In this document: positions 6,511-14,387 of the stretch, in pieces
How positions within the stretch are numbered: position 1 is the first letter of the stretch
Layout of the letters: each line of letters starts with the position of its first letter
Origin: CAZWSC01 sp964636385
Lineage (GTDB): Bacteria; Eisenbacteria; RBG-16-71-46; CAIMUX01
Reading direction: 5' to 3'
Length of the DNA: 36,322 bases
NCBI GenBank assembly: GCA_964636385.1
Contig: CAZWSC010000105.1
Span: forward strand, 1-36,322
Position numbers and translations under genes: made by a program
Notes under the pieces: model-generated
Told to the model about the DNA's origin: nothing
The model's database searches: none
The model's input: the letters and a program-made list of their open reading frames with translations, nothing else

Positions 6511-8307
6511 ATGAAGCAGCTACGTCTAATCGTTTCAACCTTCGCGTTTCTTGTTGCGTTGGCAACGATTGCCGGGCCTGCGCTTGCCGCAGAAGCCCCA
6601 GAGTTCACAAGACCCGCGGCCCTTGCCGCCATCGACGACGCCTTTTCCCGCGGAGAGATCTCCGAGGCCGAGGCTTATCTCTACAAGCTCGCCTGGGTCA
6701 AGAACTCCGCCATTCTGCCGGAGCGCTTTGCCATTCAGGACCACACCCCGGTGAAGAGTGCTACCCAGCTGCTCCTGGAGATCGAGGAGAAGATGAGCAC
6801 CTTCCCGCCCGAAATCCAGGGATACATAGAGATGCTCCGCTCAAGGCCGGTCTGCCAGACCTACATCGACACCGAGCACTTCCGCATCCACTACGACACC
6901 ACCGGCACACACATGATCCGCGGATGGCCGAACACCTCCTACAGGGACGAGGTCATGATCTCCGCGGAACACTGCTACCAGGTCTTCCACGTGGACAACC
7001 TGTGGCAGGTGCCTCCCGGAGACGGCGGCAACGGCGGGGGATGGAACCTCATCGACTGCTATGTCCGCAGCCTCCCGAGTGGGCTGCTGGGCTATGCCCA
7101 GACCGAGAGCACAGTCCCCAATGACGGCTGGCCCAACAGCAGGACCGGCTTCTTCGTCATCGACAACACCTATTCGGGCAACTATTTGAACCAGATGCGG
7201 GCAACCCTCGCGCACGAGTACATGCACGTTACCCAGTTCGGTTATACCGTCTCGAACAACTGGTGGATGGAGAATGTTGCGATGTGGGCCGAGGAGCTCG
7301 CCTACGACCACATCAATGTCTACATCCCCTATATCAGCACCTACATGTGGAATCCGTTCAAAAGGCTCTACACCTATGACGGTTCCTTCGAGTACGGGGC
7401 CTGCGTGTGGCCGATCTACATGACCGATCGTCATGGTGACATCGACATGATCCGGCGCATCTACCACACTTCGGGGACCACCCCGATCCACACTTCATTC
7501 GACCAGGTCCTTTCCGATGTAGGATACGATTTCGCCACGGGCCTTGCTGAATGGCACGTCTGGAACTTCTACACCCACTATCGTGATGACGGGCAGCACT
7601 ACGAGGAGGGCGGCAACTGGCCCTACTACATGATGTTCGACAGGCAGTTCGGCTCGTACCCGCAGTACAACCAGCAGCCCAGCTCGCACAGGCGACCCGA
7701 AGGGACTGCTGCCAGCGTGCAGAGGCTCATGCGTAATCCGTACAGCGCGGACAACATCCTTACTATCACATACGACGGTCCAAGCTGCACGCAGCAGGTG
7801 GTCTTCATTACCAAGGTTGACGGCCAGGATGTCTTCCATGAGTTCTACATGGACCTCAGCGGGGGATATGGCGTTCTGGAAGTTACCGGGTGGGATGTGA
7901 TGGAGTTCGGCCACATGATCAGTACCTTCCCGCTTGCGTGCACCTTCCAGCCGCAGAACTACACCTTCCACCTGGAGACAAGCGTGGGCGATCCCGGATC
8001 GGTCGACGATTCGCCGCTCTACACGCGTGTTGTGGATCTTTCCCAGAACATGCCTAACCCGTTTGCCGGGAACACCCAGATCAGCTACGCGCTCCCTTCG
8101 CCTGCACCGGTCGACATTGCGATCTATGACGCGGGTGGCCGTCAGGTGCGCAGCCTCGTGAGTTCAGCCGGGCAGAGGGCCGGCAACCACGTGGTCCACT
8201 GGGATGGTCGTGATGATCTTGGGCGGGAAGTCGCTCCGGGTACCTACTTCTACCGCCTTGATGCTGGAGGAGAGTTGCTGACCCGGAAAATGATCCTGGC
8301 CCGGTAG
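6511..8307 (+). CDS. Secreted zinc metalloprotease with C-terminal FlgD-like sorting domain (copy 2)
   Basis: A 598-residue paralog of the preceding gene, the same length and similar throughout. It has a signal peptide (about 1-26, ending PALA), a pro-region, the zinc motif H235-E236-Y-M-H239, and WWMEN...WAEE (E254, E261/E262). The C-terminal domain runs from PNPFAGNTQISY to the final RKMIL motif. The ATG at 6511 follows AGGAGGG. Differences include a histidine of copy 1 (HEYHH) replaced by Met (HEYMH), at a position not needed for zinc, and a shorter loop before the motif. The tandem copies, each with a duplicated promoter and leader, suggest a gene duplication that took the control region along. 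Substrate unknown; predicted to be outside the cell or on its surface. Confidence 0.8.
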   Translation: MKQLRLIVSTFAFLVALATIAGPALAAEAPEFTRPAALAAIDDAFSRGEISEAEAYLYKLAWVKNSAILPERFAIQDHTPVKSATQLLLEIEEKMSTFPPEIQGYIEMLRSRPVCQTYIDTEHFRIHYDTTGTHMIRGWPNTSYRDEVMISAEHCYQVFHVDNLWQVPPGDGGNGGGWNLIDCYVRSLPSGLLGYAQTESTVPNDGWPNSRTGFFVIDNTYSGNYLNQMRATLAHEYMHVTQFGYTVSNNWWMENVAMWAEELAYDHINVYIPYISTYMWNPFKRLYTYDGSFEYGACVWPIYMTDRHGDIDMIRRIYHTSGTTPIHTSFDQVLSDVGYDFATGLAEWHVWNFYTHYRDDGQHYEEGGNWPYYMMFDRQFGSYPQYNQQPSSHRRPEGTAASVQRLMRNPYSADNILTITYDGPSCTQQVVFITKVDGQDVFHEFYMDLSGGYGVLEVTGWDVMEFGHMISTFPLACTFQPQNYTFHLETSVGDPGSVDDSPLYTRVVDLSQNMPNPFAGNTQISYALPSPAPVDIAIYDAGGRQVRSLVSSAGQRAGNHVVHWDGRDDLGREVAPGTYFYRLDAGGELLTRKMILAR

Positions 8308-8308
8308 G

Positions 8309-8390
8309 CCTGAGGAAGCGGTTGGATGAAGGAGGCGTCAGCCATCCTGTAACCGCATCAGGCTGGGTTGCGAGCCAGAGACTTTCTGGC
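8309..8390 (+). other. Tandem RNA hairpins after the metalloprotease gene
   Basis: An interrupted 16-bp stem at 8309-8362 pairs CCTGA with TCAGG, GCGGTT with AACCGC and GGATG with CATCC around a 14-nt loop containing AAGGAGG. A second perfect hairpin, GCCAGA-gactt-TCTGGC, lies at 8374-8390. Both lie between two genes and are followed by the terminator-like hairpin at 8401-8427. This could be a 3'-UTR structure or an unannotated small RNA; I do not recognise a known RNA family. Confidence 0.4.
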
Positions 8391-8400
8391 AGAGATATCG

Positions 8401-8427
8401 GAGGCCCTGCGCCTGTCGCGGGGCCTC
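8401..8427 (+). terminator. Terminator-like hairpin
   Basis: GAGGCCC (8401-8407) and GGGCCTC (8421-8427) form a perfect 7-bp GC-rich stem with a 13-nt loop, followed by TCTCAT. The trailing T-run is poor, so intrinsic termination would be weak. The position, between the metalloprotease gene and comEC, fits a transcript end. Confidence 0.45.
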
Positions 8428-8532
8428 TCTCATGTACGGCGCAATCAACTCCCGCGGCGGGGCGGTCGGTGCTGCAGTCCTGGTCGTTCCAGGGACCCGC
8501 ATGACGGCACAGATCTGGCTGCTCCCCCGGGC

Positions 8533-11073
8533 GTGCACGAGAGTTCGTCGTCTCCCCGGAGGGGCAGGCGCCGGGGGAGCCCGGCAGACCGCCGCGTGTC
8601 AGGATGGCCTGGCGTCTGGACAGCGTTTGCCGTGCTTGCCGGCTGGTATGCCGGTGCTTACCTCGCTTCCGGTGATCTGCCCGCAGCATTCATGGTCAGG
8701 CTCCCGGCACTCCTCCGCGAGCTGCCCTTCCTGAACCAGCTTCCGTCGGTGCCTCTCTGCCTCTTACTGCCGGCGGCAGCAGCGTGGGCAGTCGCACTGT
8801 GCGCCAACCTTGGGCGCAAGGGGCATCATCCGGGTCGAGCAGCCCCGGTCATCGGGGCCCTCTTCCTTGTGGGGGCCTTCTCCGGCTGGAGGGGGGCTTC
8901 CCATGGCACGACACCGTCAGCGGGAGATTCAGACCCATCTGCTCCGCAGATTCCATCGACTACGGCTTTCTTCATCCTGCGGATCGAGGAGGCGGGCATC
9001 GGGATCTCGGGAACCGGCTTCAGCGGCCGCCTGTGGGCCGACAGTTCCGAAGGGAGCTGGCAGGTTTACGGTCACCCCGCGTCCGTGCGTGGTTCCTGGG
9101 GAAATGCCGCCAGGGGACTCTGGCTGGTGCGAGGCACATGTCGCAATCCAGTCCCGGGTGAGGCGACCGCGTCGGTGGTGCTTGGGATCCGGACGGCATA
9201 CCGCCTCAGCGCGGGTGAATCCGGGCTCCCGGCAGCGGCTCGTATCGCCGCCTGCAGGCGGGCGCTTGCCGGAGTCTGGGTGGATCGCCTGGGGGATGAT
9301 GCAGGCACCCTGGCAGCGAGGATCTTCCTGGGGCCCAGTCTCCCGCTCTCCCGGAACTGGAGCGAGCCGTTTCGCAGAACAGGGACACTCCACCTGCTCG
9401 CCATCTCAGGTCTGCACCTGGGTCTCCTTGGAGGGCTGGCCTGGCTTGGAGTAAGGATCGTGACAGGAGGGGCACGATGGTCGCGCTGGGCCGCCCTTGT
9501 CGTGCTCACGGTGTTCACCTTACTGATCGGCGCCCCGCCCTCGTCCAGGCGGGCGCTCGGGATGGCATGGATCCTGGCGCTCGGGCCCGGGTGGGGCCGT
9601 CGCACGAGGCTCTGGAACGCCTGGGGATGGATGGCCGGGATCCTTCCGTTGCTGGATCCCTCGCTTCCCGCCGGGGCCTCGTATCCTCTGAGTCTCTCGG
9701 CAACGGCAGGCGTACTGCTTGGCACCCGGTTCTTCGGTACGCTGCGACGACGCCTGAGCGGCGCTTGCATCGCGGGCGGGTATTGGAATGGTGGTTCGGC
9801 AGTACTCGACCTCCTTGGCGCATGCGTTGGTGCGCTTCTCCTGACGGCACCATGGTCATGGCTGCACTTCGGGGTCATATACCCCCTGGGCCTTGCCGCA
9901 AACCTCCTGGCGGTCCCCTGCATGGCCTGGGTGCTGATATGCCTCCTGCCGGCTGTCATCGGGATCACCCTCGGCGCTGGTGCACAGAGCCTCTTCGTCG
10001 CGCCGGGCCGGGCTGCGGCCGACGGACTCCTGGGCCTCCTGCGTCTTGCCTCGGGGTGGACAGGTCGTTGGCCGCTCGGTTGGGAGATCGAACCCTCGGG
10101 CGCCCTTGCCCTCTGTGTCGTGCTGGGTGCGACACTCTGGCTGGGCGCCCGAATCCTGGAGCATCCTCCCCAGGTCTGGAAACGCCGGGCAGGGCGCCGG
10201 AAGACCCTCTGTCTTGTTCTCGCATCCGCACTGCCGGTTCAGGCGCTCCTTCTCTCTGTCGACGGGCGCCCGGCGGCACGGGCCCCTCTGGAGGTCAGAT
10301 TCCTGGAGGTTGGCGAGGGGGATGCGATCTGCGTCAGGCTGCCCGGGGCAAGGTGGATGGTCGACTTAGGGGTTGGTGGGTGGTACGGGGAGGAGCGGTT
10401 GCTCCGCACCCTGATCGAAGGTGGAGTCCGCCGCCTGGACAGGGTCTGGATTACCCACGGAGACCTGGACCACTGGGGCGGGCTGGAGGGCCTCCTGAAA
10501 AGCCCGGTACAGGTTGACACACTGGTCATTCCGGTGGATGCCCCCTTTCCGGATCCTTTCTGGCAGGTCCTTGCCCGGGCGCGACAGAGGCCAGTACTCA
10601 TCAGGCAGGCTGCTCCATGGGAGCGACGTCTGCGCGACGGGGTGAATGTCCGGCTCCTTCATCCCGAAGCAGGGCTCTGGATCGATGACCAGAACAATCG
10701 CTCCTTTGTCATGCAGGTGACCCAGCTCCCGGAAGAAGGCCGCCTCGGCTTCGGCTTTCTCCTCGCAGGTGATCTTGAGCGCCCCTGGGAGCGGCTTCTC
10801 CTCGAGAAGGGGGCCGTCAGGCGGGCCGAGGTAATGCAGGCCGGACATCACGGCAGCCGCACTTCGGGGGATCGATGGTGGTGGGAGACGGCCGCCCCGA
10901 TTCTGGCGGTTGCATCCAGCGGCACGCGCAACCGGTTCGGTTTTCCACACCGGGAGACGATCGAGGCGGCTGCCAGACACGGCGCACGCCTCATTCGCAC
11001 TGATCAGAGCGGTTCGGTTCGGATAGGCGTGTACAGGGACCGCGCCGAGGTAAGACGCGATTTCCCCGGATGA
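8533..11073 (+). CDS. comEC: ComEC/Rec2 DNA-uptake channel
   Basis: A large polytopic membrane protein that carries single-stranded DNA across the inner membrane during natural transformation. It has several hydrophobic helices in the N-terminal 100 residues, then an OB-like region. The Competence domain core carries 'HLLAISGLHLGLLGG' and about eight further membrane segments. The C-terminal metallo-beta-lactamase-type domain has LEVGEGDAI, THGDLDHWGG (HxDxDH metal site), LLAGDLE and AGHHGSRTS. All three parts are present, so it looks functional. The start is uncertain: the frame is open from a TTG at 8368, but that would place an Arg/Gly-rich unstructured tail across the terminator-like hairpin. 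I chose GTG 8533; GTG 8596 is also possible. None has a good ribosome site. Confidence 0.85.
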   Translation: MHESSSSPRRGRRRGSPADRRVSGWPGVWTAFAVLAGWYAGAYLASGDLPAAFMVRLPALLRELPFLNQLPSVPLCLLLPAAAAWAVALCANLGRKGHHPGRAAPVIGALFLVGAFSGWRGASHGTTPSAGDSDPSAPQIPSTTAFFILRIEEAGIGISGTGFSGRLWADSSEGSWQVYGHPASVRGSWGNAARGLWLVRGTCRNPVPGEATASVVLGIRTAYRLSAGESGLPAAARIAACRRALAGVWVDRLGDDAGTLAARIFLGPSLPLSRNWSEPFRRTGTLHLLAISGLHLGLLGGLAWLGVRIVTGGARWSRWAALVVLTVFTLLIGAPPSSRRALGMAWILALGPGWGRRTRLWNAWGWMAGILPLLDPSLPAGASYPLSLSATAGVLLGTRFFGTLRRRLSGACIAGGYWNGGSAVLDLLGACVGALLLTAPWSWLHFGVIYPLGLAANLLAVPCMAWVLICLLPAVIGITLGAGAQSLFVAPGRAAADGLLGLLRLASGWTGRWPLGWEIEPSGALALCVVLGATLWLGARILEHPPQVWKRRAGRRKTLCLVLASALPVQALLLSVDGRPAARAPLEVRFLEVGEGDAICVRLPGARWMVDLGVGGWYGEERLLRTLIEGGVRRLDRVWITHGDLDHWGGLEGLLKSPVQVDTLVIPVDAPFPDPFWQVLARARQRPVLIRQAAPWERRLRDGVNVRLLHPEAGLWIDDQNNRSFVMQVTQLPEEGRLGFGFLLAGDLERPWERLLLEKGAVRRAEVMQAGHHGSRTSGDRWWWETAAPILAVASSGTRNRFGFPHRETIEAAARHGARLIRTDQSGSVRIGVYRDRAEVRRDFPG

Positions 11074-11093
11074 TGGTGACAGGCGGGGCATGC

Positions 11094-11122
11094 TTGCCCG
11101 GCCGAACCTGGCGTGATATAAG
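11094..11122 (+). promoter_or_regulatory. Sigma-70 promoter of purN, apparently giving a leaderless mRNA
   Basis: TTGCCC (11094-11099), a 17-base spacer and TATAAG (11117-11122). The -10 ends seven bases before the ATG at 11130, so transcription should start at or next to the A of that ATG. No ribosome binding site precedes either possible start of purN (11130 or 11148), which fits a leaderless message. Confidence 0.55.
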
Positions 11123-11129
11123 CCGCTGC

Positions 11130-11774
11130 ATGGATCGAACTCCACAGATGGGTCCTTTGCGCATCGGCGTTCTCGCGTCCGGGCGCGGCACGAATCTGCA
11201 GGCACTGCTGACCGCGCAGGACGAGGGCCGGCTTGCCGGCAGGGTCGTCGTTGTGGTGTCGGACCGTGGAGATGCCGCAGCACTCGATCGGGCGGCAGGA
11301 CACGGAGTCCCGGCTGTCCATGTTGATCCCGGCTCACGACGCGCCCGTCTCCGTCCGGATGCGGAGAGAACCTTTCTGAAGGCTCTTCAGGATCACGAAG
11401 TGGAGTGGGTTGTGCTGGCCGGGTTCTTCCGCATCATCGGCCCTGTGCTTCTCGGCGCCTTTCCCGACAGGATCCTCAACATTCACCCCTCGCTGCTCCC
11501 CTCCTTCCCTGGGCTGCATGCGCAACGCCAGGCCCTTGAACATGGCGTCAGGATTACGGGATGCACGGTTCACCTGGTCAGCGGCGCCGTCGACGGTGGT
11601 CCGATCCTGATGCAGGCGGCGGTGGAGGTCACGGGGGATGATTCGGAGGAATCGCTGTCTGCCCGGATCCTGGAACAGGAACACCGCATCCTGGTCGAGG
11701 CGGTGAACCTCGCCGCTTCCCGGACCTTTCGAATCGATGGGCGCCGGATTTTGTGGGAAGAACAGCGTGATTGA
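11130..11774 (+). CDS. purN: Phosphoribosylglycinamide formyltransferase
   Basis: A 214-residue GAR transformylase that transfers a formyl group from 10-formyl-THF to GAR in purine synthesis. It begins with the GVLASGRGTNLQALL nucleotide-binding segment. The catalytic motif NIHPSLLPSFPG carries N117 and H119, and D155 sits in GAVDGGPI, the three residues that carry out transfer in this family. Length is normal. The frame is open from 11070, but that lies upstream of the promoter at 11094-11122. ATG 11130 coincides with the predicted transcript start; 11148 is an alternative. It heads the purine block purN-purC-purH-guaA. Confidence 0.92.
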   Translation: MDRTPQMGPLRIGVLASGRGTNLQALLTAQDEGRLAGRVVVVVSDRGDAAALDRAAGHGVPAVHVDPGSRRARLRPDAERTFLKALQDHEVEWVVLAGFFRIIGPVLLGAFPDRILNIHPSLLPSFPGLHAQRQALEHGVRITGCTVHLVSGAVDGGPILMQAAVEVTGDDSEESLSARILEQEHRILVEAVNLAASRTFRIDGRRILWEEQRD

Positions 11775-11902
11775 GGGACAATGACCGCCTGCAGATGTCT
11801 GCTGGAGGGTCCGCCCGGGCAGCCCCCGGGGGAACAAGTGTCGGCAGGGATGCCGCCTGCAGAGGCGGATGAATCAGCATAACCTATCAGGGAGGGTACT
11901 CA
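11775..11902. other. Structured purN-purC spacer
   Basis: A 128-base gap rich in inverted repeats: CCGCCT-gcag-AGGCGG (11853-11868), GC-rich CCCGGG elements at 11814-11819 and 11825-11830 that can pair, and an imperfect GCAGA/TCTGC near 11781-11792. It ends in the GGGAGGG ribosome site (11890-11896) of purC. No T-run follows any stem. I looked for the conserved ZTP-riboswitch 3' motif and did not find it. It may be an mRNA-processing or attenuation element. Confidence 0.35.
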
Positions 11903-12814
11903 GTGAGCGCGCCGTTTCACAGCCTGGACGAGCTGGGCATAGGGCCGGATCACCGGGGCAAGGTTCGCGAGACAGTGGACCTCGGCCAGGAGCTCTTCAT
12001 AGTCACAACCGACCGCATCTCAGCCTTCGACTGCGTTCTGCCGCAGGGGCTTCCGGGCAAGGGGGTGCTTCTTAATCAGCTCTCGGCCTTCTGGTTCCGC
12101 GGGTTCTCGCAGTTGCTGCCGACGCACTTCATCTCTACCGACGACAGGGACATCCCCGGCCAGTTCGCCGGGCATCTGGAAGTCCTGCGCGGGAGGTGGA
12201 TGCGCGTGCGCAAGGCGGGGCGGATACCGATAGAGTGCGTTGTCAGGGGATACCTTGCCGGCTCGGGCTGGGATGAGTACAGGAAGACGGGGGAGATCCT
12301 GGGACAGGCGGTTCCTGGCGGGCTCAAGGAGTTCGACCGACTGCCCGACCCGCTCTTCACGCCGACTACCAAGGAGGAGGAGGGTCACGACCGGCCGATC
12401 TCGGTGAAGGAGATGGCCGGCATCGTGGGCGACGAGACGGCTGCCGAGCTCGAGCGCCTGAGCCTGGAGATCTACTCCCGAGGCGTGGAGTACGCGCTGG
12501 CCCGCGGGATCATCATCGCGGACACGAAGTTCGAGTTCGGGTTCATTGACGGCAGGATCGCCCTCATCGACGAGGTCCTTACTCCGGACTCCTCGAGGTT
12601 CTGGCCTCTGGAATCGCTTCAGCGCACAGGGAAGCCCGATCCCCTGGACAAGCAGTACGTTCGCGATTATCTGAAGACCCTGGACTGGGATCGCAACCCG
12701 CCCGCGCCGGATCTTCCTGACAGCGTTGTGGCGGAGGCTCTGGACAGGTATCGCCGCGCATACGAGGACCTGGCCGGCGGTCGTGAGCGGCCCGATTGGG
12801 CGGAGGGGGCATGA
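11903..12814 (+). CDS. purC: Phosphoribosylaminoimidazole-succinocarboxamide synthase
   Basis: A 303-residue SAICAR synthetase, the ATP-dependent step joining aspartate to CAIR. It carries the N-terminal GKVRETVDLG strand-loop (nucleotide binding), VTTDRISAFDC, the substrate segment ECVVRGYLAGSGW, and the IIADTKFEFGF signature near residue 210. Length and motifs match the longer (~300-residue) class found in Bacteroidetes and yeast rather than the ~240-residue E. coli type. The start is GTG 11903 with GGGAGGG seven bases upstream. The stop overlaps the purH start (ATGA), so the two are translationally coupled. Confidence 0.94.
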   Translation: MSAPFHSLDELGIGPDHRGKVRETVDLGQELFIVTTDRISAFDCVLPQGLPGKGVLLNQLSAFWFRGFSQLLPTHFISTDDRDIPGQFAGHLEVLRGRWMRVRKAGRIPIECVVRGYLAGSGWDEYRKTGEILGQAVPGGLKEFDRLPDPLFTPTTKEEEGHDRPISVKEMAGIVGDETAAELERLSLEIYSRGVEYALARGIIIADTKFEFGFIDGRIALIDEVLTPDSSRFWPLESLQRTGKPDPLDKQYVRDYLKTLDWDRNPPAPDLPDSVVAEALDRYRRAYEDLAGGRERPDWAEGA

Positions 12815-14358
12815 TCAGGGTCCAAAGGGCCCTCTTCTCCGCTTATCACAAGGATGGGCTCATTCCCTTGGCGAAGGAAGCGGCGCGCTGGGGAGCAGCC
12901 ATTGTCTCCTCCGGGGGGACCGCCCGATACCTGAAGGACTCAGGGCTTGAGGTCATCCTCGTGGAGGAGATCACCGGTGCGGGATCCATGTTCGGGGGCA
13001 GGGTGAAGACGCTGCACCCGATGATCCACGGCGGGATCCTGTACCGCAGGGATCAGGAGGAGGACCGGGCGGCCGCAGCCGCTGCGGGGATCGAGGGGAT
13101 AGACCTGGTCGTAGTGAACCTGTATCCCTTCAGGGAGGCGCTTGCCCGCAATGCCCCGCATGACGAACTTGTGGAGCTGATCGATATCGGCGGACCGGCC
13201 ATGGTGCGCGGCGCTGCCAAGAACCATCGGCATGTTGCCGTTGTGACGAGGCCTGAGGACTACGACCGCGTGCGCGAAGCCCTGGAGCGCTGCGAGGGAT
13301 CGCTAGAGGAGGAGCTTCTCAGGGAGCTTGCCGCAGTCGCGTTCCAGGTCACCGCTGCGTACGACGCGGCAATCGCCGGGTTCCTTGGCCGGCAGGATAC
13401 CATGCCCGGGCACTGGTCGGCCGGTGCGCCCCTCCGCCTGCCTCTTCGTTACGGGGAGAATCCTTCGCAGCAGGGTGGGCTCTACGGGGAGGGAACCGCC
13501 TTCCCGTTCAGCATCGAGCACCTTCATGGCAGGGAGCTTTCGTACAACAACCTCCTGGATCTCTGCACCGGGCGGGACGTGGCCGCCGAGTTCGGAGCGG
13601 AGCGGGTCGCGGTTGTAGTCAAGCACGGGATACCCTGCGGCGTTGCGTGTGGAGACTACGCTGCAGCCGCGTACAGGCTGGCGCGGGATGCAGACTCCCT
13701 CAGCGCTTTCGGCGGAGTTGTCGTTCTGAAGGAGCCTGTGGACGTGGCAGCGGCAGAGGCGCTGAATGAGAGCTTCATCGAGGTCGTGCTGGCTCCCGAC
13801 TATGAGCCGGAAGCCTTCGACATCCTGAGGAAAAGGAGGAAGCGCGCACTGCTTCGATGCCCGGCATCCGACCTCCGCGCGCCCGCCGCCGGAGTGCGTG
13901 GCCGCTTTGCAGGGTCGGGGTTCCTGCTGCAGACGGCCCTGGCTCCGGGTGCAGGAGAAGATGGCTGGACTGTCGTGACGCGCCGGGCACCAGATGAAAA
14001 GGAAACCGGGGACCTCCGCTTCGCATGGCGCGTGCTGAAACACATCCGCTCGAACGGGATTCTGATCGCAAAGGACGGCCGGACCATAGGTGTTGGCTGT
14101 GGCCAGTGCAGCCGCGTCGACTCGGTCGATCTGGCCATACGGAAGGCACGCCGGGAGGGTCACGAGCTGTCCGGCTCCGTCCTGGTCTCGGATGCGTTCT
14201 TCCCGTTCCGGGACAATGTTGACCTGGCCGCGGCGGCGGGGGTGAGCGCGGTCCTCCAGCCCGGTGGTTCGGTGCGGGACGATGAGTCGATCCAGGCCTG
14301 CGATGAGCGCGGACTGGCGATGGTCTTCAACGGGGTCCGGGTGTTCAGTCACGGCTGA
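12811..14358 (+). CDS. purH: Bifunctional AICAR formyltransferase / IMP cyclohydrolase
   Basis: A 515-residue enzyme for the last two steps of IMP synthesis. The N-terminal MGS-like cyclohydrolase domain (about 1-190) shows ALFSAYHKDG, SSGGTARYL, GRVKTLHPMIHGG and NLYPF. The C-terminal transformylase domain (about 195-515) shows LRYGENPSQ, VVKHGIPCG and SDAFFPFRDNVD followed by QPGGSVRDDE. The motif usually written GxGQMxRVDS reads GVGCGQCSRVDS here, with Cys for Met. ATG 12811 follows GGAGGGGG and overlaps the purC stop; a TTG five codons earlier is less likely. About 30 bases separate it from guaA. Confidence 0.95.
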   Translation: MIRVQRALFSAYHKDGLIPLAKEAARWGAAIVSSGGTARYLKDSGLEVILVEEITGAGSMFGGRVKTLHPMIHGGILYRRDQEEDRAAAAAAGIEGIDLVVVNLYPFREALARNAPHDELVELIDIGGPAMVRGAAKNHRHVAVVTRPEDYDRVREALERCEGSLEEELLRELAAVAFQVTAAYDAAIAGFLGRQDTMPGHWSAGAPLRLPLRYGENPSQQGGLYGEGTAFPFSIEHLHGRELSYNNLLDLCTGRDVAAEFGAERVAVVVKHGIPCGVACGDYAAAAYRLARDADSLSAFGGVVVLKEPVDVAAAEALNESFIEVVLAPDYEPEAFDILRKRRKRALLRCPASDLRAPAAGVRGRFAGSGFLLQTALAPGAGEDGWTVVTRRAPDEKETGDLRFAWRVLKHIRSNGILIAKDGRTIGVGCGQCSRVDSVDLAIRKARREGHELSGSVLVSDAFFPFRDNVDLAAAAGVSAVLQPGGSVRDDESIQACDERGLAMVFNGVRVFSHG

Positions 14359-14387
14359 TCCGGCTGCAGAGGGGCGAAGAGGGCGAT

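Noticed and set aside
11775..11902. ZTP riboswitch ahead of purC
   Set aside because: The gene context fits, but I could not find the conserved 3' CCGCCUGGGC-type motif; only CCGCCTGCAG, which is part of a simple hairpin.
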